Positions 25,301-37,529 of a stretch of DNA of 64,000 nt are shown in pieces. Each line of letters starts with the position of its first letter. Position 1 is the first letter of the stretch. The notes under the pieces were generated by a model. That model had not been told where the DNA came from. It was given only the letters and a program-made list of their open reading frames with translations, and searched no databases. A program made the position numbers and the translations under genes. This DNA comes from Balanoglossus misakiensis (Eukaryota > Hemichordata): contig CM082576.2 of the NCBI GenBank assembly GCA_040954595.2, positions 6,882,001-6,946,000 of the forward strand, written 5' to 3'.

Positions 25301-28300
25301 GCAGTGATCATTTGTCAGTTAATTTAACCGTGATATGAGCTACAATGAAACATGTTTTAGCGAGAGAAAAGGAAGCCATACAAAGACTACCCAGTACTCA
25401 ATGTTATAGATATGTTCTCATGGGGAAAAATTGAAAAAAAAAAAAATACTGCAGTTTTGAGAAACACTGAATAATTCATGTTCTACCAAACCAGTGTGAG
25501 ATTTTGTTTTAATAGAACACACGCCATGTAGACAAGTACCCACACTTTATGGTATAATCTTGATTACGTCAAAAAAAGTAGATTGATGAAATTACAATTT
25601 CAGTAGCAGAAAAAAAAATTCCAACGCATTTTAACTCAACCAGAAAGTATAATTACCAGAAGATCATCCCAATCTAAACTATAATCCACGAATGAGGCAA
25701 TCTGTGTTTTTCATTTTTGTTTCATCCAAAGAGATTCAGTCATCCACGCCATGTAATAATACAAAAGCCTGTTTCAAGGAGAAATTTCATCCCTCCATCA
25801 GCATCCAGATATTAAACACGAAGCGAGCGTGTCAATATGACTAAGGCTACTTACTTATGAAATACATTGTGCAGATTAGGTGTAACCTCCTTTCTTTGCT
25901 ATCAGTCTATTAAAGTTGTAATATGATATTATCTGGCTATCACATTAAAATGCATGAATTTGCTTGAAATACGTGAAGAATTGTATTTTCAATTCATTTG
26001 TGTCAATTATTTTTTTGGGTCAAATGAGAATGTTTCAGAAACCAACAGTTATTATTATGATCTCCTTGTATTGACACTAGTAGATGGAAAATCCATACTG
26101 TCCAATTTATTTATTTCAGCCGTGATCTCAATTTCAGACTTGTTATTGATAGCGAGCTGCTATAATGTTCAATATACAATGAGTACAAAAATCGTTATCT
26201 CCATTATATAACTGTTATCTGCATTGATGCCTTGGGGTCACCACGATTCATGAAATATGATCCTATTCCTGTGTAACAAATTGCCGAGTTGTTGTCAGCA
26301 GCGTACACCATAAATTTCTGTCTTGTACTGTGGATGTGCTGCTCTGTACGCGTTCAGAAAATTTTACTCTGGACAATTATGTGTTGGGATTAAATTTCTT
26401 CTTGCGCCCAGAGTGAGATTAAATATAGGTGGGTTTTTTTTCATGAAAACACACGTCCAGTGTTGGTTCACCCAGAAACTTGTGTTACTAACCGGGATAA
26501 CACAGGTGGGTGGGGGTGTCCTGTATCCCAGAATTTTGAGTAGCCAATGTCACTTCCCCTTGCTTCCTTGTTACATGCACATGGGCCGTTCAGCCACATC
26601 AATGTTGCACCTGATCACATTATTTTTCTCTCTCCTCATCTTCACAGCACTCATCCAAAGACATGCCGGTGTGTTAGGCTTGAGTGCCTGCATTCAAGCC
26701 TATCCTTACGATGTCCCTCAGTGGATGCCACAAGTACTGATGGATCTGGGGAACCACTTGCATGATCCGCAGCCCATCGAGGTAGGTTGTGTTGCAGTAA
26801 GGGACCTGTTCAAACTGTCATAATCATTGTTTTTTGTGTGTGAAAGGAGAGTGATCCTTTTAGATAACGAAAATTATACTATTGCACCATTTGAGGCTTG
26901 ATTTTGTGAATGATGCTAGCCATTGTCAAATATGGACATTTGTTCACTGGCTGTGGTGTACATGTAATGCGCACATGTATCCAATAAGGGTCTCTGCGTG
27001 TAACCAACTGTGTTTAGAGACTTGAGAAAATTAATAGCAGAAAGACTGAAAGTCCCTGGGGGAACTTTCTTCACCTTCTTAGAGTTTGTAGATTCATTGC
27101 TTTTTACTGTGACCGTTACTGTGGGAAGGGTTAACAGAACTATCACGAATAATTCGATTCAACGCTGTAGATGTTTTTTTTCAATTGTAACTCTGAGTGA
27201 CCTTCAGGCCTTTACATTGGAAGCAAAGAGTATTAACTGAAGATTTTCTCTGAAACATCATTTTTTATTGAAGTGCAAAGGTGCTGTCTTCATTAACTTT
27301 GCTGACGTGATCTCATTCAACCCCTTTATAGCATCTGTTAAAAAAACAATAATCTCTCCACATCTGTCGCTTCCCTGCAGGCAAGTACCTTGTCTCTGTT
27401 GCCACGGCGACCGCTTCTCGGCCTTTGAAACTTCATCGTCATGGCCCCTAGTGAGTCTTATTGAGGCAGCTAAGTCATCAAGGGGAGAAAAGGCGTCCAC
27501 GTTTCCATGTTTGACTGCGAGAGCTGGATACCATTCTTTCGAAATTCAAAAAGAGTGCACACAAGTGGCCATGTCTTCTCATGACAGATTTCACAAAATA
27601 GTTGTATAATTATGATTCCATAAAAAGGGGAAAAAAGCATTTCTACATTTGCACATCAGTGACGTCAGCAGCCACAGATTCATATAACCTGCTGCTGTTT
27701 GATTTGTGTGGGTTCCTGCATATTCTGTGTCATTTGAAGAAAATCAAGAAAACACAGTGAATTCTCAGAAGGACTCAGGTGTCTGCTGAGGGGGATTAAG
27801 ATGTTAATAGCAGTTTACAAAATTGTCGGCAGGGTATTTTTCTGTGACAGTACCATAATAAGCAGTGTTATGAGGATTACCTGAAATCTGGTTTCAACTT
27901 GCAGCATTAATCTAGAATAGGGTATGTTGTCCGGTGACAGAGTTGAAGATCTTTGAGGACGCCTCATTGTAGCAATGTACGGTGGAGTGTCATAGTTTTC
28001 AAGAAACGGTCACCTTCTTTATGTTTGCATGTGGACCTGGGCAAATAAATTAGAATCATGGTGAAGAGCAGGTGGGTTCATGTCACCAAGTCAAGAATAG
28101 GTTATTTGCAGAACCCTGGTGTGTAGCTGATAATCACGAAGAAAAAAAAAATTCACACTCTTCTATGTAAACATCAAGAATTGTCTACAGTCATATTTCT
28201 CTGTGTGTTTTTTTCATGCAGTTCAGGTTTTTCGCTCAGTAAATTAAAGAATTTCTGCACGTAGCACATTGAAGATGACAAGATAATAAACACAATGGAT

Positions 28301-29417
28301 TCACTGTTTGTACATGGATGTAGTTTAATAGAAGCAGATGTTTTGCAACCATGTCTGAACTTGCAGGGTTTAGTTTTTTTGTGTGTGAGTCATGCCTCGA
28401 AATTCAATGCCAGGTTCCGCATCATTGTTGTCATGGCAACCTACGTGCAGGCAAGCATGTGTTTTGTGTGAACTGAGCAAGATTATATGCTCCCAACAAA
28501 GACATTGTCAGTTCCTTATTTATCGGTGTTGTGTTTAATTTCGTCAAATCTTTACAGCCCTTTGTGAACTTCGAGAATCTTATCGTCTTGATATCTGGAA
28601 AAATGAGAAATGTATCTGCTTTGCATTCTTTTTTTAGGTTTCAAGCTCATAATACTATACCAGTCATACAAATTCATCATTTCACTCCCTGCGCACCCAA
28701 GTGTTGCCTTGACAACAGGCTAGTCGGCTGTTTTGTAAACTGTTATTTATGAGGGGGCAAAAGTGGGTCAGTCAATATGAATGCAATACTTGCCTTGATT
28801 TTACACTACGCACCCAACCTCACCCAACCAGAGAACCCTTTCCCCCAAACGCTATTGAATATAATAGCCAGATGGCAACCAATTTTCAATTTGAGTTTTG
28901 CAACAAATGTCAATTTTAACGTGCCTGGTTGATAATTGATTGGAATATGAAACGCTAGGTGAACTCGCTGTGAATGGGGTTAAAAGATAACCTCATTTCT
29001 TAATCTTGTTCATGTACATGTATTCCTGTCAGACGTCATTACTCTGACATGTCTGAATTGAATTCAAACTGTGACACATGTAACGACAGACTCTCGCAGT
29101 GCACATGTGCTGTTTTGATATTGAATTTGCATTTGAGACGACGCCCACCCTCCACCTTTTCCTTAATAATCTTCGTCAGCCATCAGATGGCTATCTAACA
29201 GTTGCCATGGCAGCCTGCAGATTGGTTCATTGAGATGTCTCAGTGCTTGATTTTTCTCCATTTTTTTTTTCGGTATCCGCAGATGACAGTGAAGAAGACC
29301 CTGTCTGACTTCAAGAGGACTCACCATGACAACTGGCAGGAACACAAGCTGCAGTTCACGGATGATCAACTCGTGGTTTTGACAGACCTGCTCGTCTCGC
29401 CGTGTTACTACGCCTAG
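10353..29417 (+). CDS. PSME4: Proteasome activator complex subunit 4 (PA200/Blm10)
   Basis: Forty exons, all in phase, encode 1805 residues (human about 1843). Exons: 10353-10546, 11966-12106, 12386-12502, 12696-12740, 13052-13201, 13490-13553, 13730-13804, 14120-14239, 14546-14635, 14808-14866, 15059-15265, 15467-15653, 15777-15931, 16177-16327, 16443-16541, 16662-16799, 17085-17300, 17499-17653, 17821-17919, 18055-18226, 18394-18492, 18636-18794, 19062-19190, 19330-19521, 19637-19773, 19976-20029, 20173-20302, 20478-20722, 20895-20964, 21174-21299, 21414-21566, 21850-22046, 22175-22306, 22655-22839, 23259-23335, 23489-23617, 23963-24115, 24372-24519, 26648-26781, 29283-29417. PA200 is a large nuclear HEAT-repeat solenoid that caps the 20S proteasome and promotes ATP-independent degradation, including of acetylated histones. 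Similarity to human runs end to end: NLGRAVQL (exon 1), [10 protein letters not shown] (exon 2), NIGYIDW (exon 7), [10 protein letters not shown] (exon 28), [15 protein letters not shown] (exon 32), [10 protein letters not shown] (exon 33), RHAGVLGL (exon 39). The C terminus CYYA keeps the residues that dock in the 20S alpha ring. No frameshift or premature stop was seen. Confidence 0.97.
11231..11355. repeat. Imperfect inverted repeat in PSME4 intron 1
   Basis: The inner arms GTTCATTCCATG and CATGGAATGAAC are perfectly complementary over 12 bases around an 11-base loop. Complementarity continues outward with interruptions, for example CTTTAAAAAAAG on the left against CTTTTTTAAAG on the right, to arms of about 55 bases. 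It resembles a decayed foldback or MITE-type element. Confidence 0.6.
20303..20477 (+). other. GC-AG intron (PSME4 intron 27)
   Basis: The exon ends GTCAGAAAG and the intron opens GCAAGT rather than GTAAGT. It closes GTCACAG before ACTGCGATC. The reading frame and alignment to human PSME4 (VVRK followed by the AVAGIL-like segment) require this junction. All other introns I placed in this gene start with GT. Confidence 0.9.
21597..21760. mobile_element. MITE-like foldback element in PSME4 intron 31
   Basis: The left arm begins CCCTTTTCATAAGTC and the right arm ends GACTTATGAAAAGGG. Near-perfect complementarity continues inward through CAAGCG, CCATGCAGCCATCATGAA and CTCAAAGC for about 57 bases, leaving a loop of about 50 bases. 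Total size is 164 bases with no coding capacity. No clear target-site duplication was found. The size and structure fit a non-autonomous DNA transposon. Confidence 0.75.
24982..25233 (-). other. Unassigned 83-codon ORF inside PSME4 intron 38
   Basis: An uninterrupted frame runs from ATGGAAGCG to a TAA on the minus strand within the 2.1-kb intron 24520-26647. The peptide has a balanced, globular-looking composition, with stretches such as [16 protein letters not shown] and [13 protein letters not shown]. It is more GC-rich than the surrounding intron. I do not recognise the family. It could be a small nested gene, a transposon relic or chance. No promoter, splice partner or close poly(A) signal was identified. 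Confidence 0.3.
26782..29282 (+). other. PSME4 intron 39 (2.5 kb, no gene seen)
   Basis: The last intron of PSME4 is its longest. I found no nested exon with coherent splice sites, no RNA gene and no strong inverted repeat. A few open frames of up to about 113 codons look like chance. Confidence 0.55.
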
Positions 29418-32388
29418 AGGGCTCCGATGAAACATACCGAGAGGTGGTTCTTTCTAATGAAATAGATGAAAGTACTCGCACACAATCCAGCAGTGGGCTG
29501 AAATGGAAACAGGAAATGGGGGGGGAGACAGGAGTCGGCCAAAGCTTCTGGATCAGCATTAATGAAATTATAGAAACCCTTGCACAAATTCATGAACATT
29601 TGTATGAAGTACTCAGAAGCAAGGGTTCATTTTTAGGTGTTCGTGTCGAAGAAGACATCCAGGCTTAACTTCCCTACTCTACAGGTTAATAGTATTTGTG
29701 GTGAACATGGTGGGGGGATATATCTAACAGTATAGTCTAGTGATACGTACGCGAACCAGACACAGCATCACTGCGCGACAGCATGACCTGAGATGCAATT
29801 GTTGCAAAAAAAAAATTTCCCTGGTGAATATAATAAGTTTTAATGGGAGCCTGTGATTTTTACTCAGTTATGTTGTGTACAGACCCGAGGCAGCTCCACA
29901 CACAGACCAGTATAGCAGTGGTCTTTATAAATGATATATTGGATGCAATGTGGCAAATTTTCCAGAAAATCAAAGCATCCTTTCATAGACAATGTTTCCT
30001 TTTGACATAGTGATTGGCTTTACATGATGACGGATTTCAAGTGGCTACAGTTTCAGAGCAGTGGACAATGCTAAGTAAACAAGTCAGATTTTGAAAGCAT
30101 TAAAAACAAACAAACAAAAAGTTGCAGGTCCAAGCATGTCCAGCCTTGTGGTGGAACTGCTGTCACAAGACAACATTGTTGAGCAGCTTACAGAATGAAC
30201 AGAAAGAAAAAATATATATGTACATGCAGTATTGTTTCAAAACAAATATAGATGTCTGTTAGAATGTTTTGGTTTTCAGTTCTATTGTTTTTATGTTACA
30301 TTGTATTCGGTGTATTCTAGTTTGATGCATACTTTTCAACCATGCATTCTCTGCTGATCTGGCAATGGGCTGTCTATCCTATGACATATCCACTGTATGC
30401 AGATTAACTCTGGAGAGGAAACTGTTTCTCCCTCCCCCCAACATCTCAACTTTTCTTGACTGTGGAATTCCAGCATTGGTTCGTTCGTTTCATAGCTTTT
30501 GTTTTCCAAATATCCAGTATGGGAGCTGTCGTGCGATTGCTGAATCACTTGCAACATGTACGGGTGTATCTGTTGTTGTGTGCATTATCCCAAGTTCATG
30601 AAAGTGAGGACATAGGGACTTGTCTATGCATAAATCACAGAACAGAGAGGGCAGCTAAATACAGATTTTCATTTTTGAGAACCTGGGATGATGCATGAAA
30701 TCACAGCCCAATGCGCTTTCACACTTTTTTTAATGATACTGGTAATTTCCTTGTCTTTCCCTCTACCCCTGCTGATATCTTGCCTGATAATCATGATCTC
30801 TCTGGCATGGAAATCCTGATTTCTTGATTGGTTGCTCATACATATCATGTGGTCAGTTATCATGAATATGCAAATTTAAGTGGCAAGCCAGGATTGTGTG
30901 GTAATCATGCTTTTTTTTAATGAAAAATGACCTACTTGTACGGTCATTTTGAATGCGAGAATAATTGAAACAATCAAATTACAACTAATTGATTAATTAA
31001 TTTCTCTGTAAATTAATTATATTTTATTTTTGTGTGATATATATTGGCAGGTGGTCTTCTTTTTTTAAAACTATTTCCAGTGTCTCAGGTTTGGGTAATT
31101 TATTTTTCAGAATCAGTGTAAAATGTGTAGCCTGTCTGAATGTATGAATGTAACGTCTGGTGACAGACTTGTAATTGAGATTAGTGTTGAAATGATTTCA
31201 TAAGTGGTGCCAATGTGGTAGTTGCCGGTAAGTGTCTTCAAGTCTTGGGGAAACAACATCCCGCTGTGAGATTTTTAAAGTGTGAGAGAGAGATGTTTGC
31301 CGCAGCAGTGTATTTATCTGCGATCAGTGATCTTGTAAACCATCAAATTGTCGCTTTACAAGCAAATATTTTTTTTCTCTCCAGAGCATCGATATAAAGA
31401 TTATAGTCGTGTTGGCCATTGTAACTTTTTTGGATCATTTTCTCTGGTGGTCGATGCAATCTTTTGATTCAAGGGGAAAACATGATTTCTAGTCGTTAAA
31501 GGGGAATATTGGTGTGGATGACTTTGTAATAATTGCTGTTGAGCGGAGGTATAAGCCGGGAAGAACGCATCAGCAAATCAAACGGGCACATAATAGTACA
31601 GGACAGCTCCCTAGGTTACAGTAGTTATGTACATTACAAACATTAATGCTCGCCATCTAAAAAATATCACAAACTATTCCGTTTCAGCACATCACAACAA
31701 ATCATATAGTTTGGCTGTAACCCTTTCGACCTGGTGACTTTGACAGAAACAAAACCCATTATCCATCATTTCAGCATGAATCAAGAAAGTTCCATTCCTC
31801 TGATTAACTTTGTACATTACCATAATTGGATTCTAAGAGAAGAAAAAAAGCTGTGAAATCAATGTCTCAAGGCCATCTCAGAGAAGCACTGTGTGTAATT
31901 GCTGAAAACATGCTGAAAATGACTGTTTTCTTGGTATTATGAAAAGACTAAACCTGTTCCACCAAACCATCCACACCAGTATTCCCCCTTAACCCTTTCA
32001 CCCCCCAGTTCCCTCTTAAGAGGTCCAACCTTACCATAGAAAACAATATGTTTGGACTGAACCATGTTGGTGAAAGGGCTAAACACTATATCCCATGCTG
32101 CATTCAATGTCTGTATTTGTTCATGGTGTCTTGGTGGCTTTCTGTCTCATAGTTGTGTGTTTTAATCCAGTCTTTCATAATCTCGGTGATTTGTAAATGG
32201 CCAAACGCTGCATACAGCAATTGAAAACCCATGAATACTCACAAAGTTTCTTTTTTTTATTATAGTTTCCTTTTTAATATCCAGTAAGGCTTTTCGGGGT
32301 TTCTCTTGCTTTGATATATATAACGTGACATTGGACTGTTTTATGTTTGTATGTATTACTTTTCTTCCTGGTCGCCTGGGGATGTGGA
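29418..32388 (+). other. Possible long PSME4 3' UTR
   Basis: No protein-coding exon was supported between the PSME4 stop and the AATAAA at 32389. An open frame overlapping the PSME4 end at about 29402-29668 begins at a GTG and has no family match. It is most likely untranslated. The stretch is AT-rich and contains the small TIR element at 31989-32082. Confidence 0.4.
31989..32082. repeat. Short terminal-inverted-repeat element
   Basis: TTAACCCTTTCACC at 31989-32002 is matched by GGTGAAAGGGCTAA at 32069-32082, the complement with one mismatch. Together they bound a 94-base segment with no coding capacity. It may be a tiny MITE. Target-site duplication is not evident. Confidence 0.45.
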
Positions 32389-32394
32389 AATAAA
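32389..32394 (+). terminator. Candidate distal PSME4 poly(A) signal
   Basis: AATAAA is followed within about 35 bases by a T/G-rich stretch (CTTTGTTGTCC). It is the first canonical signal I found downstream of PSME4, about 3 kb past the stop, so an earlier variant signal may be the real one. Confidence 0.35.
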
Positions 32395-35078
32395 GTAAGG
32401 CTCCCCCGTTATTGATCAAGATCTTTGTTGTCCTGCGTTTTCGTTTTTAGATGGTACATGTACCCATGTCTGTGTTTCAACAAAGAATCTTCAAAATTCA
32501 AAGAAAACCTAAAAACAGCAAAAAATTGAGCATCTTCCGCGGAACCGACTGAATCTGATCCTTCGTCGATTAGTTGTAAGGCAGGACTAATTACCACAAT
32601 AACTAGCTCATCGCTGATTGTAACGTCGTGTCCAATCAATGGAAAAGCTCTCACTGTGTCTGACTGCGATGGGGATGTCAGTTGGTACATTCTCTTCTTG
32701 GCAGAATATCATAGAATGGGCTTGCAATGTCGGGTTTTAATTTTTTTTACAGAGCGAAGAAAAGGTAGACAGTTTAGGTTCGCCCCTTCTTGGCCCTTGT
32801 ATGACCCTCGTGTTGGGCTGTTCTCATTTCACGTCACAAGAGGAATTAGAATCCGATTCACAATATCGTGAGTGCTTACACCGGAAAATGGAGATTTGGA
32901 AATTCAATTGCTATTGGCACCGCTCTAAATATTCAAAGTGTATCATTTTTGCTTTTAAGCTTTAAACTGAGAACATTCATACTCTAAAAACGCATCAAAC
33001 GTTTCGCAGATTCTCGATGCAGAACAGTTGTGAAAATAGGTGTGTCACAATTTACACACATTTAGTAGGAGTTACTTTTTAGTATTCGAAGCGCATTGCA
33101 TCTCAAGATGCGTCCACCTGATCCCCTGTAGATTAGTATTTGTCAGTCGTTTGACTAATTTCAGAAAAGCACTCGGATTTAACCTCGGACAGTCGCTTCC
33201 GTCAAATGACTTCAGCTCCAGTTTGGAATTTAGAAACCGACCTTTGCCCTGTGTCATTCTTATTTACACGTGTACGTGTTTGTAGCTTCCGTTCCATCTT
33301 GTTACCCATTCCCGGTGTGCATGTGGTGTGACCCGTGTTTCTGATTAGTAAACAACTCTAACATATGTTCTATCCTGAAAGTGAATTTTCAATTTATCAT
33401 TAGCACCCGCCCACACTTATATCCTCTAATCGGTTCAATTTGTCGCGATGATCAACTTTGTGAAAGCAGGAAGGTTTGGTGGATAAGTGGTTGGTTAATG
33501 TGCAAATCCCTCTCCACTCTCAAGCATAACAGCTGAAGTTCATTATCACCCCCACACAGAACATCATTAAGGTCGGAGACGCTCGCTGAAAGTTAATATG
33601 ATGAATATAGTCCGTTGCGGCGAAATTCGAAAATTTCAAGATTAAGCGAGTTTTCACATTGCAAAAAGTAGTCTTCAGGCTCCAAAAAATTGTGAGGCCG
33701 AAAGCGTATGTAAGCGCAGGGGGAAAAATACCGTTCAAACACGCTCCTCATGACAACAGTAAAATACGCCATATTTTGTCCAATCAGAAATCTTCATCCA
33801 AACCATCGATGTATAAATTGCACTGAGTCCACGCTGCAGGATACAATGTATTGTACAGTTTCATCGTTTGTGGGCCCATTTATTTATTAATATTTTCCAA
33901 AGAAAATTTCATTTAGTCATGGAATCTATAATTTAAAGACACGAGTAATATTCATTGAGACGAAATGAAAACCACCAGATAAAGGTGATAATCGCAAATG
34001 ATACGAAGTGACATCAGAAAAAACTGCTCGCTTAGGAATTAGAAATAGGTCGTGCAAAGCTCTCATTCGGAGTTTATTTCGTTTCGCGCCGGGCGGTGAA
34101 TAAAAAAGTGCCATTTCCATGGTAACAGTATAAAATTTCAATTAAAATGAAATGAGAGACGATGATGATCTCGATCTAAACCGCGGCAGGCATCTCGTCG
34201 ATCACAAAAAATCATAAATTATTTAAGTTATCCACTGCCGGGCCGCGTGTTTCAAATGCACTTCTTTTTTATATTTTATCATCAGGTATAAAGCAGAGAA
34301 TTTAACCGTCATCCGAATAACAGACAGTCTACGATCAAGAACGCATGCGCGGGTGCACGCTGCGTCAATTAAGACTACAGACACTGATCGTAATAATATA
34401 ATTAGAGCAGGGATGGAGGTATTTTGTTTTATTCCTCATTATAAAGAATTCGACTATACAGTCCTTTTGTTTAGTTTTTGCCAGACTAGATGACCTATAG
34501 TAAGAAAACTGGAGCCTGGTTTAGATGGGCTTCGTCGTTGTTTATTGTAGTGACATTTACTCCAGAATACCACGTTTTCATTGTAAATGCGGCTGAAATA
34601 CAGTAGCTGTTGTATGTCCTACACTCATTGATTGATGGCACGATTCCAATAACATGATATTATTATCGTTCACCTACGTCACCCGTGCTATCTCTGGTGC
34701 AGTAGATCTATCTTTTTGCGGCTGTTATAGAAATAGAAAGATGAAACACACGAACTGTGCCACGGAACACAGAGAGCGATAGCGAATGTTATTTTTGCGT
34801 GCAGTCATTCATATGGACGGGGTGCCCACTAACCGATCAGTATCTGCAAATTAGTTTAGTTTCCACTCACAATCACGAACGCATTCTCACTTGTAAAAGA
34901 TGCTATAGAGTATTGAGTCGTTAGATTGAAAAATGTCACGTTTTGCAAACGTTGAAATGATTAATTAGATTGTGCACATTTGATGGCGCCGTCGTAAAAT
35001 TACGTTTCACAAACGAAGTAAAATGGCACCAGGAGAAAAAATTATGAAAAGTTTGTAATTCCTGTATATTATAGTTGT
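32395..35078. other. Gene-less stretch between PSME4 and the single-pass protein gene
   Basis: No exon was supported on either strand. The minus-strand 3' UTR of the neighbouring gene at 35079 probably occupies part of it. The 93-codon minus frame at 32409-32690 has no recognised homology and no splice context. Confidence 0.45.
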
Positions 35079-37529
35079 TCATATGTTGAGTATTTCACCT
35101 TCGTTTGTAACCTTCACTGTAATATTTTGTCCTTTGTTGTCAGAATCGAACTCCACTCTTGAGCCCAAACTCGATGCAATACTTTCTCCGTATCTTTCAA
35201 CAGAATTTGCCTTTGACGGGTGTCTGGTTTCCGTTCTCTCTGTCACGTGTTCATGTTGAATGCCGTTGAGCAAAACGACGTCTCCGTTTATCGTTTCCCC
35301 ATCTTGTTCACAATGTGGGTGCGCCCTTGTTTTCCTATTGTCACAATTTTCCACTTTCCGACCCATTTCCTTGGCACCGACGCAATGTGCGCTTGCTCCT
35401 TCGAGTTTTCCACCGATAGCATCTGGGCCGTTATCAGACTTTCCATCAGTTGTGGCTATTACGTAACCGTTTTTCTCCGACACAGCATCTGCGCTCTGTC
35501 CTTCCATTGGTCGTCGTTCACGGGGAAAATGTTCGACGGCGGCGGCATTTCTGGCCGGTTGTCCGCGACTGTCCCGGACAACACCGCTCACAACTGTGCA
35601 CGTGGCGACCGTTGCGGTGGTTGCAACCGTTGTCGGAGCACCCGCCCTCTCTTTGAAACGTAAATTAAGACCGCGCTGAACAGCAACAATGTCAGTTTGA
35701 GTCGTTTCCGAGGCAACCTGGATCTCTCGGATATCGTCCGCGTCTTGTGCAACCGGCGTCTCCATGGTAACATACACATCGTCGGGTGTCAGGGAAGGGT
35801 TATCGCATCCCTCAAATTCCGCATCCTTGTTTTCCGTCGGTGATTTTTTCTTTCTCTTGTTTCGGGAACTTCTCCTCTTGCTCGACTCTCCTCTCGAAAT
35901 CCCGCTGTCGTTTTCGCTGTCTTTGCCCTCGACGCCATCCAACAGATTGGAGTAAGAGTCCGAACGCCCCGCTTCTATGGTAACGGCTGTGGTGACACGG
36001 GTGTCGCCGACTGACCCGTTTTTGCTGCACGTCACTTCCGGTGAGGACTCCATCGATCCCGGCGCTCTTTTACCGTTGGGTATTACGCGTGACTCGTTCA
36101 AGATGTTAATTCCCTGGTCTTTCTTGTATTCCACTGCTGGCTCTTCTCCTCCTTGTCCATCGGGACTTTTGGCCAGCTCACCGTCTTCGCACATCTGTTC
36201 CTTGAGACGGTTCTCCCGAATCCTCGCATTTTTCTTGATGATCCTCTTTCGATCTCTGTTGATGAAATTTTATTTTAAATTTGTTTTATAATCATGGTGC
36301 TCTTTCAATAAGCGCACATCACATGCGATGATCTCAAAATGTCGGTAAATTTGACAGTGTCCTATTCTCACTGAAGACGTTATATACCTTTCATTCTCCA
36401 ATTTCACCTGTACCCACCCACAAACGCACCCGCGCTCTCGAAGACGTCAATCACAGGTGCCCGGTTGTTATCGAAGCCGTGACTAGATTTAAAACTCGGC
36501 GTTTGAAGGACACAGCGGTTTGAAATTGCTTGCCCCAAAGGCATAGAAATCAGCTTGCTACCTAGAGCTCTGAATCACCGGCAAGCATGTCATGCACTTT
36601 GCAATTGTTATTGGCTGTGCTCTCTCAATTTACCATGTCATAGAGCATAAATCTCCCCACGGGAATTGTAGTTCTATTTATTTCCCCGTGTTATTTTTGT
36701 TCTTGTGGTTAGTACTTGACACTGGAAATTAGCGATTCACACTGTTTAGAGAAGTCATTGACAAAAGACCCCTTAGAGATTATCTATTTATCTATCTATC
36801 TTTCTGTCTATCTATCGATCGATCGATCGTGTTGTAAGTATGTTCGCAGGTTTTGCCAAACACGTAACTGTGTGGCCACGGTCATGATTTAGTAAAACCG
36901 AGCGTGTTAAAAGTGCATTTTGTATGGTACAGTAGGTTTAGACCACGTGCTGAGTTTAACTCCACAAGTCACGACACCGCTCGCTCACATGCAAATTTTC
37001 GCCACGAACCATTTTCTTAATCTCTCCTTTCACTGAGTGCGGTGGTGATTTATGGGGCATGCCCAATTTCTAGCTTTGGTCGGAGAACACGCAACCATTA
37101 CGTTCTGGGGGGATTATTCCTGATGGATTACAGTGCTCAGGCTGGCGACGCGTGGCCATGTGAATTTTAAACCGTTCTACACACAAGTCACTAGTCATTT
37201 TGGCGACGCACCGAGCCTTAACCAATACAATGGAGACAGAGGTTTTCATAGCATTCAGAATGCACAGGATAAGTGAATGTGTGTATATATACCGTACATT
37301 CATCATATGCAAAATATGTCAGGTCACGGGGCTTTAACATCTTCACAACCACCTGTTACGATATGTCATAAAATGCTAATAAGCTCAATTTAGTCCTAAT
37401 AGGTAAAGAAAGGGTTACGGTGCCATGAACAAGTGAAACTTACTTGACTGCTTTGTATCCTGAATAGATGCAGATCAAGAAGAACAGAGCAGCAAATATC
37501 CCGAGGACTATAACACTCGTGAGATCCAT
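35079..37529 (-). CDS. Unrecognised single-pass membrane protein with long disordered tail
   Basis: Two minus-strand exons, 37444-37529 and 35079-36255, join in phase (GT-AG) to give 420 residues. The first 25 residues after Met are a hydrophobic helix (LTSVIVLGIFAALFFLICIY), followed at once by a strongly basic run (KDRKRIIKKNARIREN). This predicts an N-terminal membrane anchor with the tail in the cytosol. The remainder is low in hydrophobics and rich in Ser, Glu, Lys and Thr, with a basic cluster (SKRRSSRNKRKKKS) near residue 140 and an Ala/Thr/Val stretch near residue 225. It is probably mostly disordered. No catalytic or named domain is visible and I do not recognise an orthologue. Both the in-frame open second exon and the clean junction argue that it is real. 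It lies opposite PSME4 and divergent from the GPR75-like gene. Confidence 0.75.
36781..36829. repeat. TCTA/ATCG tetranucleotide microsatellite
   Basis: Imperfect TCTA repeats grade into GATC repeats (CTATCTATC followed by GATCGATCGATCG). It lies in the intron of the single-pass protein gene. Confidence 0.8.

Noticed and set aside
27258-27609. Overlapping plus and minus open frames in PSME4 intron 39
   Set aside because: Both strands are open, no splice pair keeps the PSME4 frame, and PSME4 exons 39 and 40 already join perfectly.
29402-29668. 88-codon frame overlapping the PSME4 stop
   Set aside because: It starts with GTG, overlaps PSME4 out of frame, has no homology I recognise, and lies where 3' UTR is expected.
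30135-30200. Short frame starting ATGTCCAGCCTT in the PSME4 downstream region
   Set aside because: Only 20 codons with no partner exon; it could not be distinguished from chance.
35220-35663. 147-codon plus-strand open frame
   Set aside because: It is the antisense shadow of the large coding exon of the single-pass membrane protein.
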